From positions 1,839,001 to 1,903,000 of the forward strand of contig JARFJB010000650.1 of assembly GCA_036346205.1 (NCBI GenBank): DNA of 64,000 nt, given 5' to 3'. Made by a program: the position numbers and the translations under genes. The notes beneath the pieces were generated by a model. That model saw only the letters and a program-made list of their open reading frames with translations, was not told the DNA's origin and did no database searches. Shown here piece after piece: positions 22,051-32,998 of the stretch. Each line of letters opens with the position of its first letter. Positions within the stretch are counted from its first letter, which is position 1. The stretch is from Vesta saturnalis. Its lineage: Eukaryota > Arthropoda > Insecta > Coleoptera > Lampyridae.

Positions 22051-23003
22051 TTAATCATCATTTTTCGTTTGTCGAGTCCGCATGGTTTTAGGTCGGGTAG
22101 AAGTGGACAATAATTTTTTTTTTGCTACGTCCTTCTTCTTTTCTTCTTTAGCCTTTCTTGTTTCAGCACGAACTTCTAGCTCCTTTGTGAATGGAGTACT
22201 AGACAGAATCTCAGATTTTTGTGATGTAATTTTACGGCGATTGGTTTTTTCTGTTATCTTTGGCAAAGGCAAAATATCTGAAGCTGGTACTGCCCGATTC
22301 ACAACATCTTCAACTACTTGCAAGGTACTCGAAATAGGCACAGAGTCTTCGGACAATTCGTCATTGTTGTTATTACCTGGTGGTGGTGTTACATGAGATG
22401 AAAACAGCGGAATGCCATCTTCGTCAGTTACTTGCGAAGTACTTGTTATAATTACACCATCTTCACACAGTACGTCCATATTGCTGATGTCTGATGATGG
22501 TGTTACGTGTTGTCGTAAGGACACTTCACATTCGTCGATTTCTTTAATAGGCTGGCTATCTACATCAACTGTGTTATCTATTGCCACAGCTTCTAAGACA
22601 TTTTCTTCATTTGTATTTTTGTGTATAGGTGCATTTGTTACAAACGACGGGGCAAAATCAATATCTTGAAACCGAGAAGGATTGTATGGAAATATTCCAG
22701 ATCCCTTGAAGGAGTTCTGAGCCTTTTGAATATTAGCAATGATAGCGTACGCAGCGTTAAATAATCTGGCAACGTGCATCTGGGTTATCACTTGACCTGG
22801 ATAATTTACCATCCATTTGTCACATTCCCTACTGTATACCGTTTTTAAAAGGGCAAAAAAACCAATATCTAATGGTTGTAACTTGTGGCTCGCATGGGGA
22901 GGTAAAGACAGTAAATCAATGTAATTTTCTCTGCAGTACTGTATAGCCTGTAAATCACGGTGGGAACTATGGTTATCCAGAACTAGGATCACTTGGTTTG
23001 TTG
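22051..23003 (-). pseudogene. pogo-type transposase, C-terminal half (DDE_1)
   Basis: Open frame of 313 aa from 22992 to 22051, readable a few codons further upstream to about 23003. The second catalytic Asp is in L-V-L-D-N-H-S-S-H and the third in L-Q-P-L-D-I-G-F-F, both standard for the pogo/Tigger/jerky DDE_1 family. After the catalytic core (about 110 residues) comes a long Ser/Thr/acid-rich tail and a Lys-rich C-terminus (RKAKEEKKKDVAKKK). The N-terminal HTH domains and the first Asp are missing. The frame stops where the inverted repeat of the Polinton-like element begins (23004), so a rearrangement removed the 5' half. The remaining frame is intact, so decay is recent or the tail was preserved by chance. 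Confidence 0.85.
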
Positions 23004-23490
23004 ATTTTCACCCTAATTACGGCCTCTTTGGCAGTTTAGCCCCTGGAAGGTAGGCAAATGCGAGCGCATACAATGTTCTAATAAGGGGCCGTAATGCTAA
23101 CTCGTAAGACAGATATAAGAAGTTGTGTTAGGTCTGCGCCCCGGCCCCATGGCTGAAAATAGTATTATAATAAGGGGATTCTAATGCTAACGTATAAGAC
23201 AAGTGTAGGAACTACCATGTAGGCCTTCGATCTTGTGTTAGGGTCTGCGCCCCTGTCGTGCCCCCTTGGCGGAAAATTTGAAATAAGGGGGGCTTAATGC
23301 CACCTTGTAAGACACATGTAGATCTTCAAACTTGTTCTAGAGAATTCGCCCCCTGTGGCGGCCCCCTGGTTAGTAATGGTATGGGGCACTAACCTTATAT
23401 ATAAGTGCAGAAACTAGCTCATGGGCCTTGGTGCAATTGTATGTGGGTTCTAATCTAATCTTACACTTGTAGGCTTTCGCCCCCGTCATA
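23004..23490 (+). repeat. Left long inverted repeat with ~105-bp subrepeats
   Basis: The arm is made of diverged tandem units of about 105 bp. Each carries words like TAATAAGGGG, CTAATGCTAAC, TGTAAGACA and GTGTTAGGGTCTGCGCCCC. Units start near 23079, 23168, 23280, 23371 and 23501. It matches 27755-28212 in reverse and is much GC-richer than its surroundings. Confidence 0.7.
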
Positions 23491-26196
23491 AAAAAATGTG
23501 TTCTAATAAGGTGGCCCTAGCCTTGTAAGATAGGACTTGCATCAGGGTCTGCGCCCTGGCCCCTTTGAGTTAAAATTGATTTTTAGCGCCATCTAGTGGC
23601 GTATAGACTAGTGAACATTTTCTGTAATAGAAGTTGATCATGCACACGTCTCTCTTGCTCTATATCGTTTATCAGTTTCTCTCTCTCCCTCTCTTTCGGC
23701 TCTTTCTCACACACAAACAAATCAATTAATTAATTAATTAATCAATCAATCTCAAACAAATCATGCTCGATCAAATCAACCAGATCAATCTCAATCAATC
23801 AACCGAAATCATGTCTTACAGTTTGCGGAAACCAGCTTACAGTTCAAAGCTGAATACATTAAAGTCTAAATTAAATATTACGTAAAATAATAAATAATGT
23901 ATACCCTAATGCAATGGTGCCTTTTATATAGGCAGATTCTCTTTCTAAACAGTCACCACCTATACATTCGGAAAATTGTGTCTGATTTATTTGCATGTTC
24001 GATTACATACACACAAAATTATTTCATAGAAACGTGTTCATTAACAGTTATAAAAACCTCATTAAAAGGCCTGGAAAGTAACAATTACTTATATACAAAC
24101 ACAGAGTTAAATTTAATTAACATGTCTTTAAGAATATCAAATTGATATAATGGAAATAAAAGGTTTTAATGGTTTTATTATTATACGCGAATTAGCAATA
24201 ACTACAAGTTTAAAATCCACGAATACGTACCAATTATTTGTAGACCTGATTTTATGATGTCATCCTATAAGAGTGATAATACATTTTAAAAATCTTTATC
24301 GACATTTTTGTTAGCAATATCAAGTAAAAACATACATTAAAAAATAATACGCATATCTTCAGAAGTGTTTTTTCTTTCAGCTGTTCTAATAATAACCATA
24401 CGTTGAACTGAAATATTTTTTTATACAACGTATCCACATGTAGTCTCACTAAACACGTTTTCTACTTATGAATGGTTGGATATAAACTGGCTACTGCTTT
24501 CCGATCATTAACTAATTTAGAAAGTAATACACAAAACCTGATTACTGCTACTCGTATTTAGCATTTATATTGTAAATATTTACAAATATTTTAAAAATTT
24601 TGCTACTGCAAAATTACTTTAAATAATTTGAACCTTGAGATTACATAAACTATTTTATGGAATGCATTAAATTATTAAACAGTTATAAATTGCATTAATT
24701 AATAGGAAAGTGGTAGTCGATCATTAATATCATGTTAAAATAACTACATAGAAATATTTTTGCCACCGCAAATTACATCAAGGTCTAAAAATTATTAGTT
24801 GAAATAATAAAAATTTCTACCCGATGCTTTTTACACGAATATATTCTCTTTTCTATACAATCATCATTTATCTGTATACTCAATTATGCACACACACACA
24901 CGTACTTCACGTTATATGGATTTTTACCAGTTGAGATTAATTATAGCAATGTTAACTAAACGCTTTAAAATTTCTAATCTGAAATAAAAGTGACGTAATC
25001 TAATTTAGTTGAAATTTCATAGAGCATCACCATCATCGAGATTTTGAGATACATTCATCTCATCGTCTTCACCTTGAGCGATTATATTGTAACAATCTAT
25101 AAAGCAGCTAATAACCCCTGACAGTTTTTATCGGACACTATTATTATTATTATTATTATTACATGGACATGAGGTTATTCCTAAATTAACTGGTTTCAGC
25201 ACGGCTCTGGATATGCTTCACACTCTTCAAATCTTTCAGTTCGTTCTCAGAAGCTGTACCATGTTCATTTCTTTGAATTTCATCTGCATTCTGTTTCAAG
25301 ACTGTAGTACGTTTTTCTAATACATAAACAGAATATTGTGTTGCACGTAGCAGCAAAACACGTTAGCTAGCTAGTTTCGCCTCTATATTATTTTACATGC
25401 AAGCCTGATCTTAACATAAATGCATTTGTCAAAAAGCTAATTAAACATAGTTCCGCGGACTGGACATCGCAAACAGCGTTTCCAATATTGTCTACAATCG
25501 ACTATCAATGTTTTAGCACGAGGGTTTGGATGAGAGGACTCTTAAGCGATTTTTTCTGGAAACAGCAATTTTGAAGATTACCGATGTTTTAGCACGAGGG
25601 ATCGTATGAGGATTCTTAAACCATGACAGCCTAAGCTTTCTTTTTCTAAGGAAAGCGGTGCACTCTGCAGACAGTATTTTTGAAGATTATCGATATTTAG
25701 CATGAGGACTGATTTCGGAGAGCGGTATGCTTTCAAGACGCAAGTATCATTCTCCTTGTGGCAGATACAGCACTGTAAACTATTTGTAGCTGAAAGATTT
25801 AATAAAACATCGGAAACAAGAATGCAACACTACTTTACGTTAATAATGATAAGTAATTCTTATGTGGAATGCATTTTCTAATCATTATTTTCAGATTGAT
25901 CAATTTCTAAACTGAGGACAGTACGTGAGTACGTTAAAGACTAATTGATAGTGTTAGGGTGATTCTGACACATGGAATGCAGTTTCTAGTTACTATTTAC
26001 AGATTGCAAAAATTTCTAAATTACAGCTGATTACGTTAAAGTCTAATTGATTACCTGTAGAGTAATTTTCGATTCAGTTTCTAGTTGTTATCTAAGTATG
26101 AGGAATTTCTAAAACGACCCTTTTAGAAATTACCAGACTTTCTTTCTATGACGCTGATAATGATAATGTCTTTTTTTATGTATATATGCACAATAC
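23491..26196. other. Interior of the Polinton-like element without recognised genes
   Basis: Contains a CT-rich and (ATTA)n/(ATCA)n simple-repeat stretch at 23650-23800, a CTCF-like site at 23586 and otherwise AT-rich DNA with stops in all frames. One stop-bounded minus-strand frame of about 58 codons (25370-25196), rich in charged residues, has no recognised similarity. Confidence 0.4.
23586..23599 (-). promoter_or_regulatory. CTCF-like motif
   Basis: GCGCCATCTAGTGG matches every position of the reverse complement of the CTCF core consensus CCASYAGRKGGCRC. It lies just inside the left inverted repeat. One motif match is weak evidence of binding. Confidence 0.4.
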
Positions 26197-26262
26197 TTGC
26201 GAATGTGCTTTATAGTATTAAATTACATCAGCTACACACACACATACACGCATCTAAAAAAT

Positions 26263-26955
26263 ATGGAAAACTTCGGGGCTATAGCTAAAATTAACGTCGA
26301 GTACGAGCTAAACGTCACCGCCGCCATGAAACACCTCCGGGGGTTGTTACGAGCCGGGTTAAATCTGCTACAGACACAGTTCGTTGAGGGGGATGTAGAG
26401 GTGGAGCAGCACGAGGGGCAGGTTAGACGCCTTATAGGCGAAAAAAGACGGTGGGGAAAGAACCCAGCCGGAGGAGGGTACCGCCACAAAAAAGTAAAAC
26501 TCCAATAGAAGCATAATGATGATGGTGATGACGAGGATTCCGATGGGCCAGTAATTAAGGTGCGCGGTGGGGAGGACGAAAAGGAGCGCTCGCGCACCAG
26601 GCCGTCAGTGATGATGTCGAACGGACCAGTAGGAACCTCAACGTCGCGTGGCACTGTCGGATGAAGAGGGGACCTTACAGCAGAACCGGCACACTTCTCA
26701 AATTCCAATCATCTCCCATGTCATTATGAAGATGTGTCGCCACCCCCAAATACCATAGTGGAAGTACACCCTACATCTGCAGCACCGAGAGGGTCGGTGG
26801 AGGATGCGTCGCTACGCTCGGGTAGTGGGTCTATATTAGAAGGACTTCTCAGGGAACCACTCGGACCTCTTCCGACCCCATACAAAACCTTTAATTACGG
26901 GGATACGGATGACCTGGACATGATTTTAAGAAGGTTAACGTATATTAATAAATAA
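26263..26955 (+). pseudogene. Unrecognised gene of the Polinton-like element, two stops
   Basis: One reading frame of 231 codons from ATG 26263 to TAA 26955, interrupted only by TAG at 26506 and TGA at 26662. GC content is near 50%, clearly higher than the neighbourhood. The first 80 residues (MENFGAIAKINVEYELN...) look like a helical domain with a basic end (KKVKLQ). The middle is acidic (DDGDDEDSD). The end is Pro/Ser-rich and finishes FNYGDTDDLDMILRRLTYINK. I do not recognise the family. Its position, convergent with the polymerase fragment and inside the inverted repeats, suggests an element-encoded, virus-type protein. Confidence 0.5.
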
Positions 26956-27164
26956 AATAATTCTTTCTGTTTATCTGGTTTATTATTTATTCCTTATATT
27001 CAAATGGAAGAGTATCAAAGTTTTCAATCCTCCGTCGCTTAGAGTAACTTATTCTATACTGCTTGGATGGAACTTAATACATTGTAACACCTATCTCTAA
27101 CTATTTTCCTATCATTATATATCTTTGCTATTACTAAGCACCATATCCTTCATCGATTCAAAGT

Positions 27165-27480
27165 TTATAACGCGAGAGTTTTATAGTTTAAGATAATGTC
27201 CTTCACTTTACACAACGATTTAATTGCCTGATCACTGGTTGAAAACACATTATTGCTGTAGTTTTTCGGGCCTGCACTAACAAACTCAGCTATATAATTT
27301 CCTTTCACCATCTCCAGCTCGTCGGTCATCTGGCCAAGAAATCCCGCAAGTTGGGTTCCAGTCATCGGGTTTCGCCACAAATATGACACTATCTGTATCA
27401 TAATACAAAACACGGCGATCTAGTTTTCCAGGTAACTATAGCTCTAAAACTATTAATGTGTCCATAACCGCTTACACGAC
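27165..27480 (-). pseudogene. Family-B DNA polymerase, C-terminal fragment (protein-primed type)
   Basis: The minus strand encodes the last 95-105 residues of a DNA polymerase B. At 27405-27388 it has the palm catalytic motif Y-Y-D-T-D-S, with both metal-binding Asp. A one-base shift near 27360 moves the frame. The new frame carries L-x-D/T-D-E-L, then a Y-I-A-E-F-V-S-A-G-P-K-N-Y block, then K-V-K-D-I-I-L-N, ending at 27165. The FVSGGPKNY and KVKG-hx-LN-type motifs are typical of pPolB from Polintons, adintoviruses and bidnaviruses. Sequence upstream is lost after about 27480, where a minisatellite begins, so exonuclease and most palm motifs are absent. The polymerase call is solid; the exact lineage is inferred from the long inverted repeats. 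Confidence 0.75.
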
Positions 27481-27517
27481 AGCTCATGCACGTTTAGAGC
27501 AACGCCTGTCTTGATTC

Positions 27518-27765
27518 ATGTTTGCAGCTTTACGAGTTTTCGTGTTCGCGTGTTTTCGTGTTAGCGTGTTTTCGTTTGTGTGTTTTGCGTTAGCGTGTTT
27601 TCGTGTTTGTATGTTTTCGCGTTTTCGTGTAAGCGTGTTTTCGTTTGCGTGTTTTCGTTTGTGTGTTTTCGTGTTTTCGTTTGAGTTTTGCGTTAGCGTG
27701 TTTTCGTGTTTGTATGTTTTCGCGTTTGCGTGTTTTCGTGTTAGGGCGTTTATACCTGTAAGATT
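27518..27765 (+). repeat. CG-rich minisatellite, ~12-bp unit
   Basis: About 20 tandem units of GTGTTTTCGTGT/GCGTTAGC type, with higher-order duplication (27580-27640 resembles 27690-27750). It translates as a repetitive Phe-Arg-Val string, which I do not count as a protein. It lies between the polymerase fragment and the right inverted repeat. Confidence 0.75.
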
Positions 27766-28212
27766 AGGTTAGAACCACATACAATTGCAACAAGGGGCTG
27801 ATAGAATGAGCCTAAACTAATTTCTGCAATTATATATAAGCTTGGGCCATACCATTACCAACCATGGGGCGCGACAGGGGCGAAAGCTCGAGAACAAGGT
27901 TTGAAGTTCTACGTGTCTTACAAGTTGGCATTAGGGCCCTTATTCTAATTTCCCGCCAAGGGCACGACAGGGCGCAGACCCTAACACAAGATCGAAAGCC
28001 TACATGGTGTTCCTACACTTGTCCTACACGTTAGCATTAGGATCCCCTTATTATAATACTATTTTCAGCCAAGGGCCGGGGCGCAGATCTAACACAACTT
28101 ATTATATCTGTCTTATGAGGTAGCATTAGGGCCTCTTATTAGAGCATTGTATGCGCACGCATTTGCCTACCTTCAGGGCTAAACTGCCAAAGAGGCCGTA
28201 ATTAGGGTGAAA
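27755..28212 (-). repeat. Right long inverted repeat
   Basis: Reverse counterpart of 23004-23490, with the same subrepeat words (AAGGGGCTGATAGAATG, GGCGCAGACCCTAACACAAG, GTAGGACAAGTG-type) and the same end, GGCCGTAATTAGGGTGAAAAT. It continues outward with a second copy of the end motif at about 28288. Confidence 0.7.
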
Positions 28213-28334
28213 ATGCCATCACGGCATTAAAATGACTGCCGAAAAGAATCCATAGGTGTGAACCGACAAAAAGTTCTTAACACATCCAAAAGGGCTCTAA
28301 TTAGGGTGTAGAGTGTATAGTTTTGCAACATTAT

Positions 28335-28430
28335 AGAATGATCCACCTGGTCAAATTCCTAGCCAAATCCAAAAAAGTTATCAATGTTGGCCTGCTCTTG
28401 TCAAGGTTATTATATTTTTCTATTAAAACG
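28335..28430 (-). pseudogene. LINE reverse-transcriptase scrap
   Basis: The minus strand reads LDKSRPTLITFLDLARN, matching the LDKSRPTLINFLDLSKAFD segment of the LINE at 33330-34335. It is only about 30 codons and ends in a stop. The following 28430-28498 also resembles 43715-43800, directly before (TA)n in both places. Confidence 0.6.
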
Positions 28431-28496
28431 AACTGTAGGTATACTTCTTCAATTTTATTTAAACTTGCCCTTTATTATGCCTAACTCTAACCATCT

Positions 28497-28498
<2 letters not shown>

Positions 28499-28565
<67 letters not shown>
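28499..28565. repeat. (TA)n microsatellite
   Basis: Uninterrupted TA repeat of about 30 units at the edge of repeat copy 2. Confidence 0.95.
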
Positions 28566-28570
<5 letters not shown>

Positions 28571-28574
28571 CTGT

Positions 28575-30630
28575 TATTTAAACCCCCTACATAATTATTA
28601 TATTTTTATATTATAATTTATTTTATTATTATATAATTATTAAATTACTATTTATTGTTATTATTAATTTTACATCGGCTAAAACTCTTAAAATAAAAAT
28701 ATATTCGTCGGTAGAACAATATTGGTAGAACATGAGATTCATCACCAGGAATAGGGATCAAAATTTAGAAGAAACTTTACTTTTAACATTATAAAATAAA
28801 TGATTATTACTTTGAATTATATGGCTTGTTTGAATACAATAATCATAGTTAATATGATTAAAGCACATTGAAATAATGTCCTATTATTTCTATAGTATCT
28901 AAATTGATTAAGTAAACTGAATTATAATTTTTAATTCGCATTAATACCTGTGTTACACCCTGTACATAACAAAATTCTTTTAAAATTATACGTGGGCATG
29001 CGCTGTGAATACGCAAACATATGATTCGACTACAACAAAAAGTGAAATTCGACATACAAGTAAGTATACCTACGTTTGAATAAACAACAATTAATATAAA
29101 ACATTTAAATTTTTAGAACAAATAACATTCCTTTGGACATGCATACCTGTTGTTGCACATCATGGTTATTACAAAGGATTGAAATTATGAACATCACAAT
29201 AAAGTATCAATGTCAACAATAAGTACTCACATACAATGTCCTCCTTTTGTGGGTTACTGCTGCTGAGTTGATTGAAGACAACAGCTCCTGCGAACTGCAA
29301 TTCTGCTCCTCGAACATCCAAATTTTCTTTTAAATGAACAGCTTATTCATTTAGGTAAGTTTCACTATTGTTATTAGAATATTGACGAATCTTTATTTTA
29401 GGCTCATCACTTCTTTTTAATTAACTTCAAAATAAATTTTGAAAAGCATGGATCGTTGAAGGTTGTTGTAAATTAAATACACTTTTGATAAACAAGGTGT
29501 ATAATGATAAAAGTACGAAGACAACACAATTAAATATCCATACCAACATTCACAATATAAATTTAAAACAAACAAAGTCGAAACTGCGGAAATATTTTTA
29601 TAACTAATCGAAAACTTCCGATTTGAGGTTTAAAAGGTAAACTAACCTTAATTTAATTATTTCTCGCAAAAGACTATCCTTATTTTGTTAACACTTCCGA
29701 TACTAAATCGCACTTTGTTAATTTACCGAAGTGACGTTAATTTGTTTTAAAAATTATTTTCAAAAAATTTGGCAACAGCTTACTTTGGCAAGTTGTTGCA
29801 AAGATGAAAATCAAGAGAGTTTGTGAATCTACTGCACTTGTATTTATATGATTTTGGTCGACAACCAAATCATCGAATGTTTTCATAGTTACGAAGAATA
29901 TTCCGAGTTCTGATTGGCTACTGTAATTTTACATTACGATAATTCTTTAAAGCCCTATAACTTTCGCCCACTTTAACATTTCTTAAATCTAAAAACATTT
30001 CCATAATCTACATAATTTTATCTATAATTTAAAACCAAACATGGATTAATTCCTACACTTAATAACTACGTTAATTTTTACACTTGTTTATTGAATTTAC
30101 ACTAATTCTATGAATTTTACAGGCCTGAAACTACCTCTACATGAATAGGGATGCTACTACACCCAAATATCCATCTTAAACATGCCTACAGCCAATTTGA
30201 GAGGAAAATTATTTAAATCTACCTTAAAAACTAAAATTAACAAAATGGACATAAATATAAGGAATTATAACATAAAATGAGGCTACCTTACTATTTTTGC
30301 CTCTACTAATTTATTTTATACAAATTGTCTCAATTTAAAATACTTTCTACAAAAATTTATATGCGAGGATATAACATAACCTCATTTTGTTTTTATAATT
30401 TTAATGTTAAATTTCACACTTTTAAACACAATAACTGTTAATGTAAGTGTTTAAACTTATTGTTCAAGTCACAAATTAATTTATTTTACCACTTTCGTAG
30501 GTTCAATAGGTTCTCCTACGACTAGTGTCGGAATGTTGTCAATCACTAGTTTAAGGTCATAAATTGTTGATTACACACAATAATCCCAGAGCTGCTGCTT
30601 GAATCATGTTTTATAGTCACTCACTAATGC
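28575..30630 (+). repeat. Large unclassified repeat family, copy 2
   Basis: Collinear with copy 1 but without the 1640-bp LTR. It has its own small differences, for example extra sequence at 29630-29700. It ends near 30630, in the TATAGTCACTC block, and is followed directly by a zinc-finger relic and then the ZNF-B flank. Confidence 0.78.
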
Positions 30631-30639
30631 GCAGCATAC

Positions 30640-30770
30640 TTTAAAATAATGATAGTGTTGAATGTAAATACAAACGATATTTTTATACGATAAAATTGAC
30701 AGCTAATTTAATGCGACATACTCAAAACACAAAGGGCTAATTATAAACGTGAAGTGTCCGTTGTACATAT
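30640..30770 (+). pseudogene. Zinc-finger relic
   Basis: AATGATAGTGTTGAATGTAAATACAAACG, then ACAGCTAATTTAATGCGACAT, CTCAAAACACAAAG and AACGTGAAGTGTCC are decayed linker, finger and inter-finger words of the ZNF family. The same relic, with the same deviations, occurs at 36925-37045. The two share a duplication that happened after decay had begun. Confidence 0.6.
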
Positions 30771-30902
30771 TAGCGCCCACTACCACTACCATTTTTACAT
30801 TGAAACTGTTATTTAAACCATTTATCAACAGCGAATAGACACGACCAATAAAAACATGGAACGGCATCTTGAGATTATTTACTCGTATTGACATTGACTA
30901 AC

Positions 30903-31186
30903 TTTAAAGAACGAGTTACACAACTTAAATCTAAGTAGTGCAGTTTTCATGAACAGAGTGTACTTTATAACCCCGAAACTATGACATATACAGTTCGTTA
31001 TAACGTCGTCGAAAATAAACATTTTTAAAATTAAAATTTTAATTTTATTTATATAACGTTGTCTTTGTGGTTAGAAAATCGTGTTGACGTATACTATCTT
31101 TTGAAATCTTTACTGTAATACGGTTACATCATCGTATACCCATATGTTTATTGATTTTTGATTCAGCAATATAAGCGTTTCCAGAT
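30903..31186 (+). promoter_or_regulatory. ZNF-B 5' flank, uninterrupted version of the LTR target
   Basis: 30903-31060 joins in one piece the two sequences that flank the retrotransposon LTRs at 2449 (minus) and 9626 (plus). From 31085 it matches the other ZNF upstream regions up to CCAGATATG. It therefore serves as an empty site and as the probable promoter/5' UTR of ZNF-B. No precise promoter element is assignable. Confidence 0.6.
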
Positions 31187-32998
31187 ATGTCTTCTGAGAT
31201 TGATATGAAACTTGTTAAACTTGAACCTAACGAGGAAGGACAAATACATTTGCTTTTAGCTAATCGACATTTTATTTTAAATAATATAATAAAGGAAGAA
31301 AATATCAGTACAGGTGAATTAGATAACATAAATGTTATAATAAAAGAAGAAAATGTAGGTGGCAGTGAAGTAGGTAATACAAGAGAAAGAAGTGTTGAAC
31401 ACGCTACAAATATAATACCTGCCAATAAACAAGCTGAGTGTTCAACAAACACAAAAGTAAAATATAATTTAAAAAATCACACTTCAACACATAGATGTGC
31501 ACAATGTGATTATGTGACAAAATCAAAAAAGTTTTTAAAACGGCACAGTTTAAAACACAATATTAGTTATAAATGTGAACAATGTGATTTTTCAACAAAA
31601 TGGAAAGCTAGTTTAATAAAGCACAATTCAAAACACAATCATAGTGTAAGTTATAAATGTGAAATATGTGGTTATACGACAAAATGGAAAGGTTATTTAA
31701 TACAGCATTGTTTAAAACACAATAATAGTGTTAATTATAAATGTGACCAATGTGCTTATGCAACAAAAAGGAAAGATACTTTAATACGGCATAGTTTAAA
31801 ACACAATAATAGTGTTAATTACAAATGTGAACAATGTGATTTTACAACAAAATGGAAAGCTAGTTTAATACAGCACAATATAAAACATAATGATAGTGTT
31901 AATTATAAATGTGAACACTGTGATTATGCGACTAGATGGAAACCTAATTTTATAAGGCATAGTTTAAAACACAATGATAGTGTTAATTATAAATGTGAAC
32001 AATGTGATTATATGACAAAACGGAAAGATCATTTAATAAAGCATAGTTTAAAACACAACGATAGTGTTAATTATAATTGTGAACAATGTGATTATATGAC
32101 AAAACATAAAGATTATTTAATAAAGCATAGTTTAAAACACAATGATAGTGTTAATTATAAATGTGAACAGTGTGATTTTACCACAAAATGGAAAGATTAT
32201 TTAATAAAGCATAGTTTAAAACACAATGATAGTATTAATTATAAATGTGAACAATGTGATTATATGACAAAACAGAAAGATTATTTAATAAAACATTGTT
32301 TAAGACATAATGATAGTGTTAATTATAAATGTGAACAGTGTGATTTTACAACAAAACAGAAAAATTATTTAGTAAAGCATAGTTTAAAACACAATGATAG
32401 TATTAACTATAAATGTGAACAATGTGTTTTTACGACAAAATGGAAAGCTAGCTTGATACACCACAGTAGAAAACATAATGATAGTGTTAATTATAAATGT
32501 GAACAATGTGATTATATGACAAAATGGAAAGATTGTTTAATACAGCATAGTTTAAAACACAATGATAGTGTTAATTATAAATGTGAACAATGTCCTTTTA
32601 CGACAAAATGGAAAAAGTATTTAATAAAGCATAGTTTAAAACACAATGATAGTATTAACTATAAATGTGAACAATGTGATTTTACGACAAAATGGAAAGC
32701 TACTTTGAAACAGCATAGTTTAATACACACCAATACTGTTGGTTATAAATGTGAACAGTGTGAGTATTCTACAAATGTGAGACGGTATTTAGTAAACCAT
32801 ATAGTAAAACACTCTTCGAGAGCTGAATACAATTGTGAGCAATGTGATTTTACGACAAAACGGAAAAAGAATTTAACTCGACATAGTTTAACACACAATG
32901 CTAATATTAAATATAATTGTGAAAAATGTGAGTATTCAACAAATATGAAAAAGTATTTAAAGGCCCATATATTAAAGCACTATTCCAGAGCAAATTAA
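31187..32998 (+). CDS. ZNF-B: C2H2 zinc-finger protein, 18 fingers
   Basis: Single-exon protein of 603 aa, the longest and best preserved member. The N-terminus (residues 1-95) carries V-K-L-E and two I-K-E-E SUMO-type motifs. Eighteen regular fingers follow, C-x2-C-x12-H-x3-H, mostly YKCEQCDF/YxTKWK...LIKHSLKH, with linkers NDSVNYK/NDSINYK. Compared with ZNF-A it has about six extra fingers in the middle (fingers 8-13), consistent with unequal exchange between 84-bp units. The residue at helix -1 is often Trp, which is unusual, and positions 2, 3 and 6 vary. The stop TAA at 32996 is followed in the same frame by another finger, so the gene was recently shortened. Neighbours are a repeat copy upstream and a LINE inserted in the 3' flank. 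Confidence 0.9.
   Translation: MSSEIDMKLVKLEPNEEGQIHLLLANRHFILNNIIKEENISTGELDNINVIIKEENVGGSEVGNTRERSVEHATNIIPANKQAECSTNTKVKYNLKNHTSTHRCAQCDYVTKSKKFLKRHSLKHNISYKCEQCDFSTKWKASLIKHNSKHNHSVSYKCEICGYTTKWKGYLIQHCLKHNNSVNYKCDQCAYATKRKDTLIRHSLKHNNSVNYKCEQCDFTTKWKASLIQHNIKHNDSVNYKCEHCDYATRWKPNFIRHSLKHNDSVNYKCEQCDYMTKRKDHLIKHSLKHNDSVNYNCEQCDYMTKHKDYLIKHSLKHNDSVNYKCEQCDFTTKWKDYLIKHSLKHNDSINYKCEQCDYMTKQKDYLIKHCLRHNDSVNYKCEQCDFTTKQKNYLVKHSLKHNDSINYKCEQCVFTTKWKASLIHHSRKHNDSVNYKCEQCDYMTKWKDCLIQHSLKHNDSVNYKCEQCPFTTKWKKYLIKHSLKHNDSINYKCEQCDFTTKWKATLKQHSLIHTNTVGYKCEQCEYSTNVRRYLVNHIVKHSSRAEYNCEQCDFTTKRKKNLTRHSLTHNANIKYNCEKCEYSTNMKKYLKAHILKHYSRAN

Larger units (their letters stand above)
23004..28330. mobile_element. 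Polinton/Maverick-like remnant with long inverted repeats
   Basis: About 5.3 kb bounded by inverted arms of roughly 460-490 bp (left 23004-23490, right 27755-28212). The ends read ATTTTCACCCTAATTACGG. The right side carries one more end-like unit (GGGCTCTAATTAGGGTG, about 28288). The interior has a GC-richer coding block on + (26263-26955), a family-B DNA polymerase fragment on - (27480-27165) and a CG-rich minisatellite. Long terminal inverted repeats plus a protein-primed-type polymerase fit Polintons and related virus-like elements. At this length most genes (integrase, capsid, ATPase, protease) must be deleted. No 6-bp target duplication is visible. Confidence 0.6.

Noticed and set aside
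27518..27772. 84-codon Phe/Arg/Val-rich frame
   Set aside because: Direct translation of a 12-bp minisatellite.
31480..32990. Regular 84-bp tandem units that could suggest a satellite or CRISPR-like array
   Set aside because: The period is exactly 28 codons of a zinc finger, with one open frame throughout.
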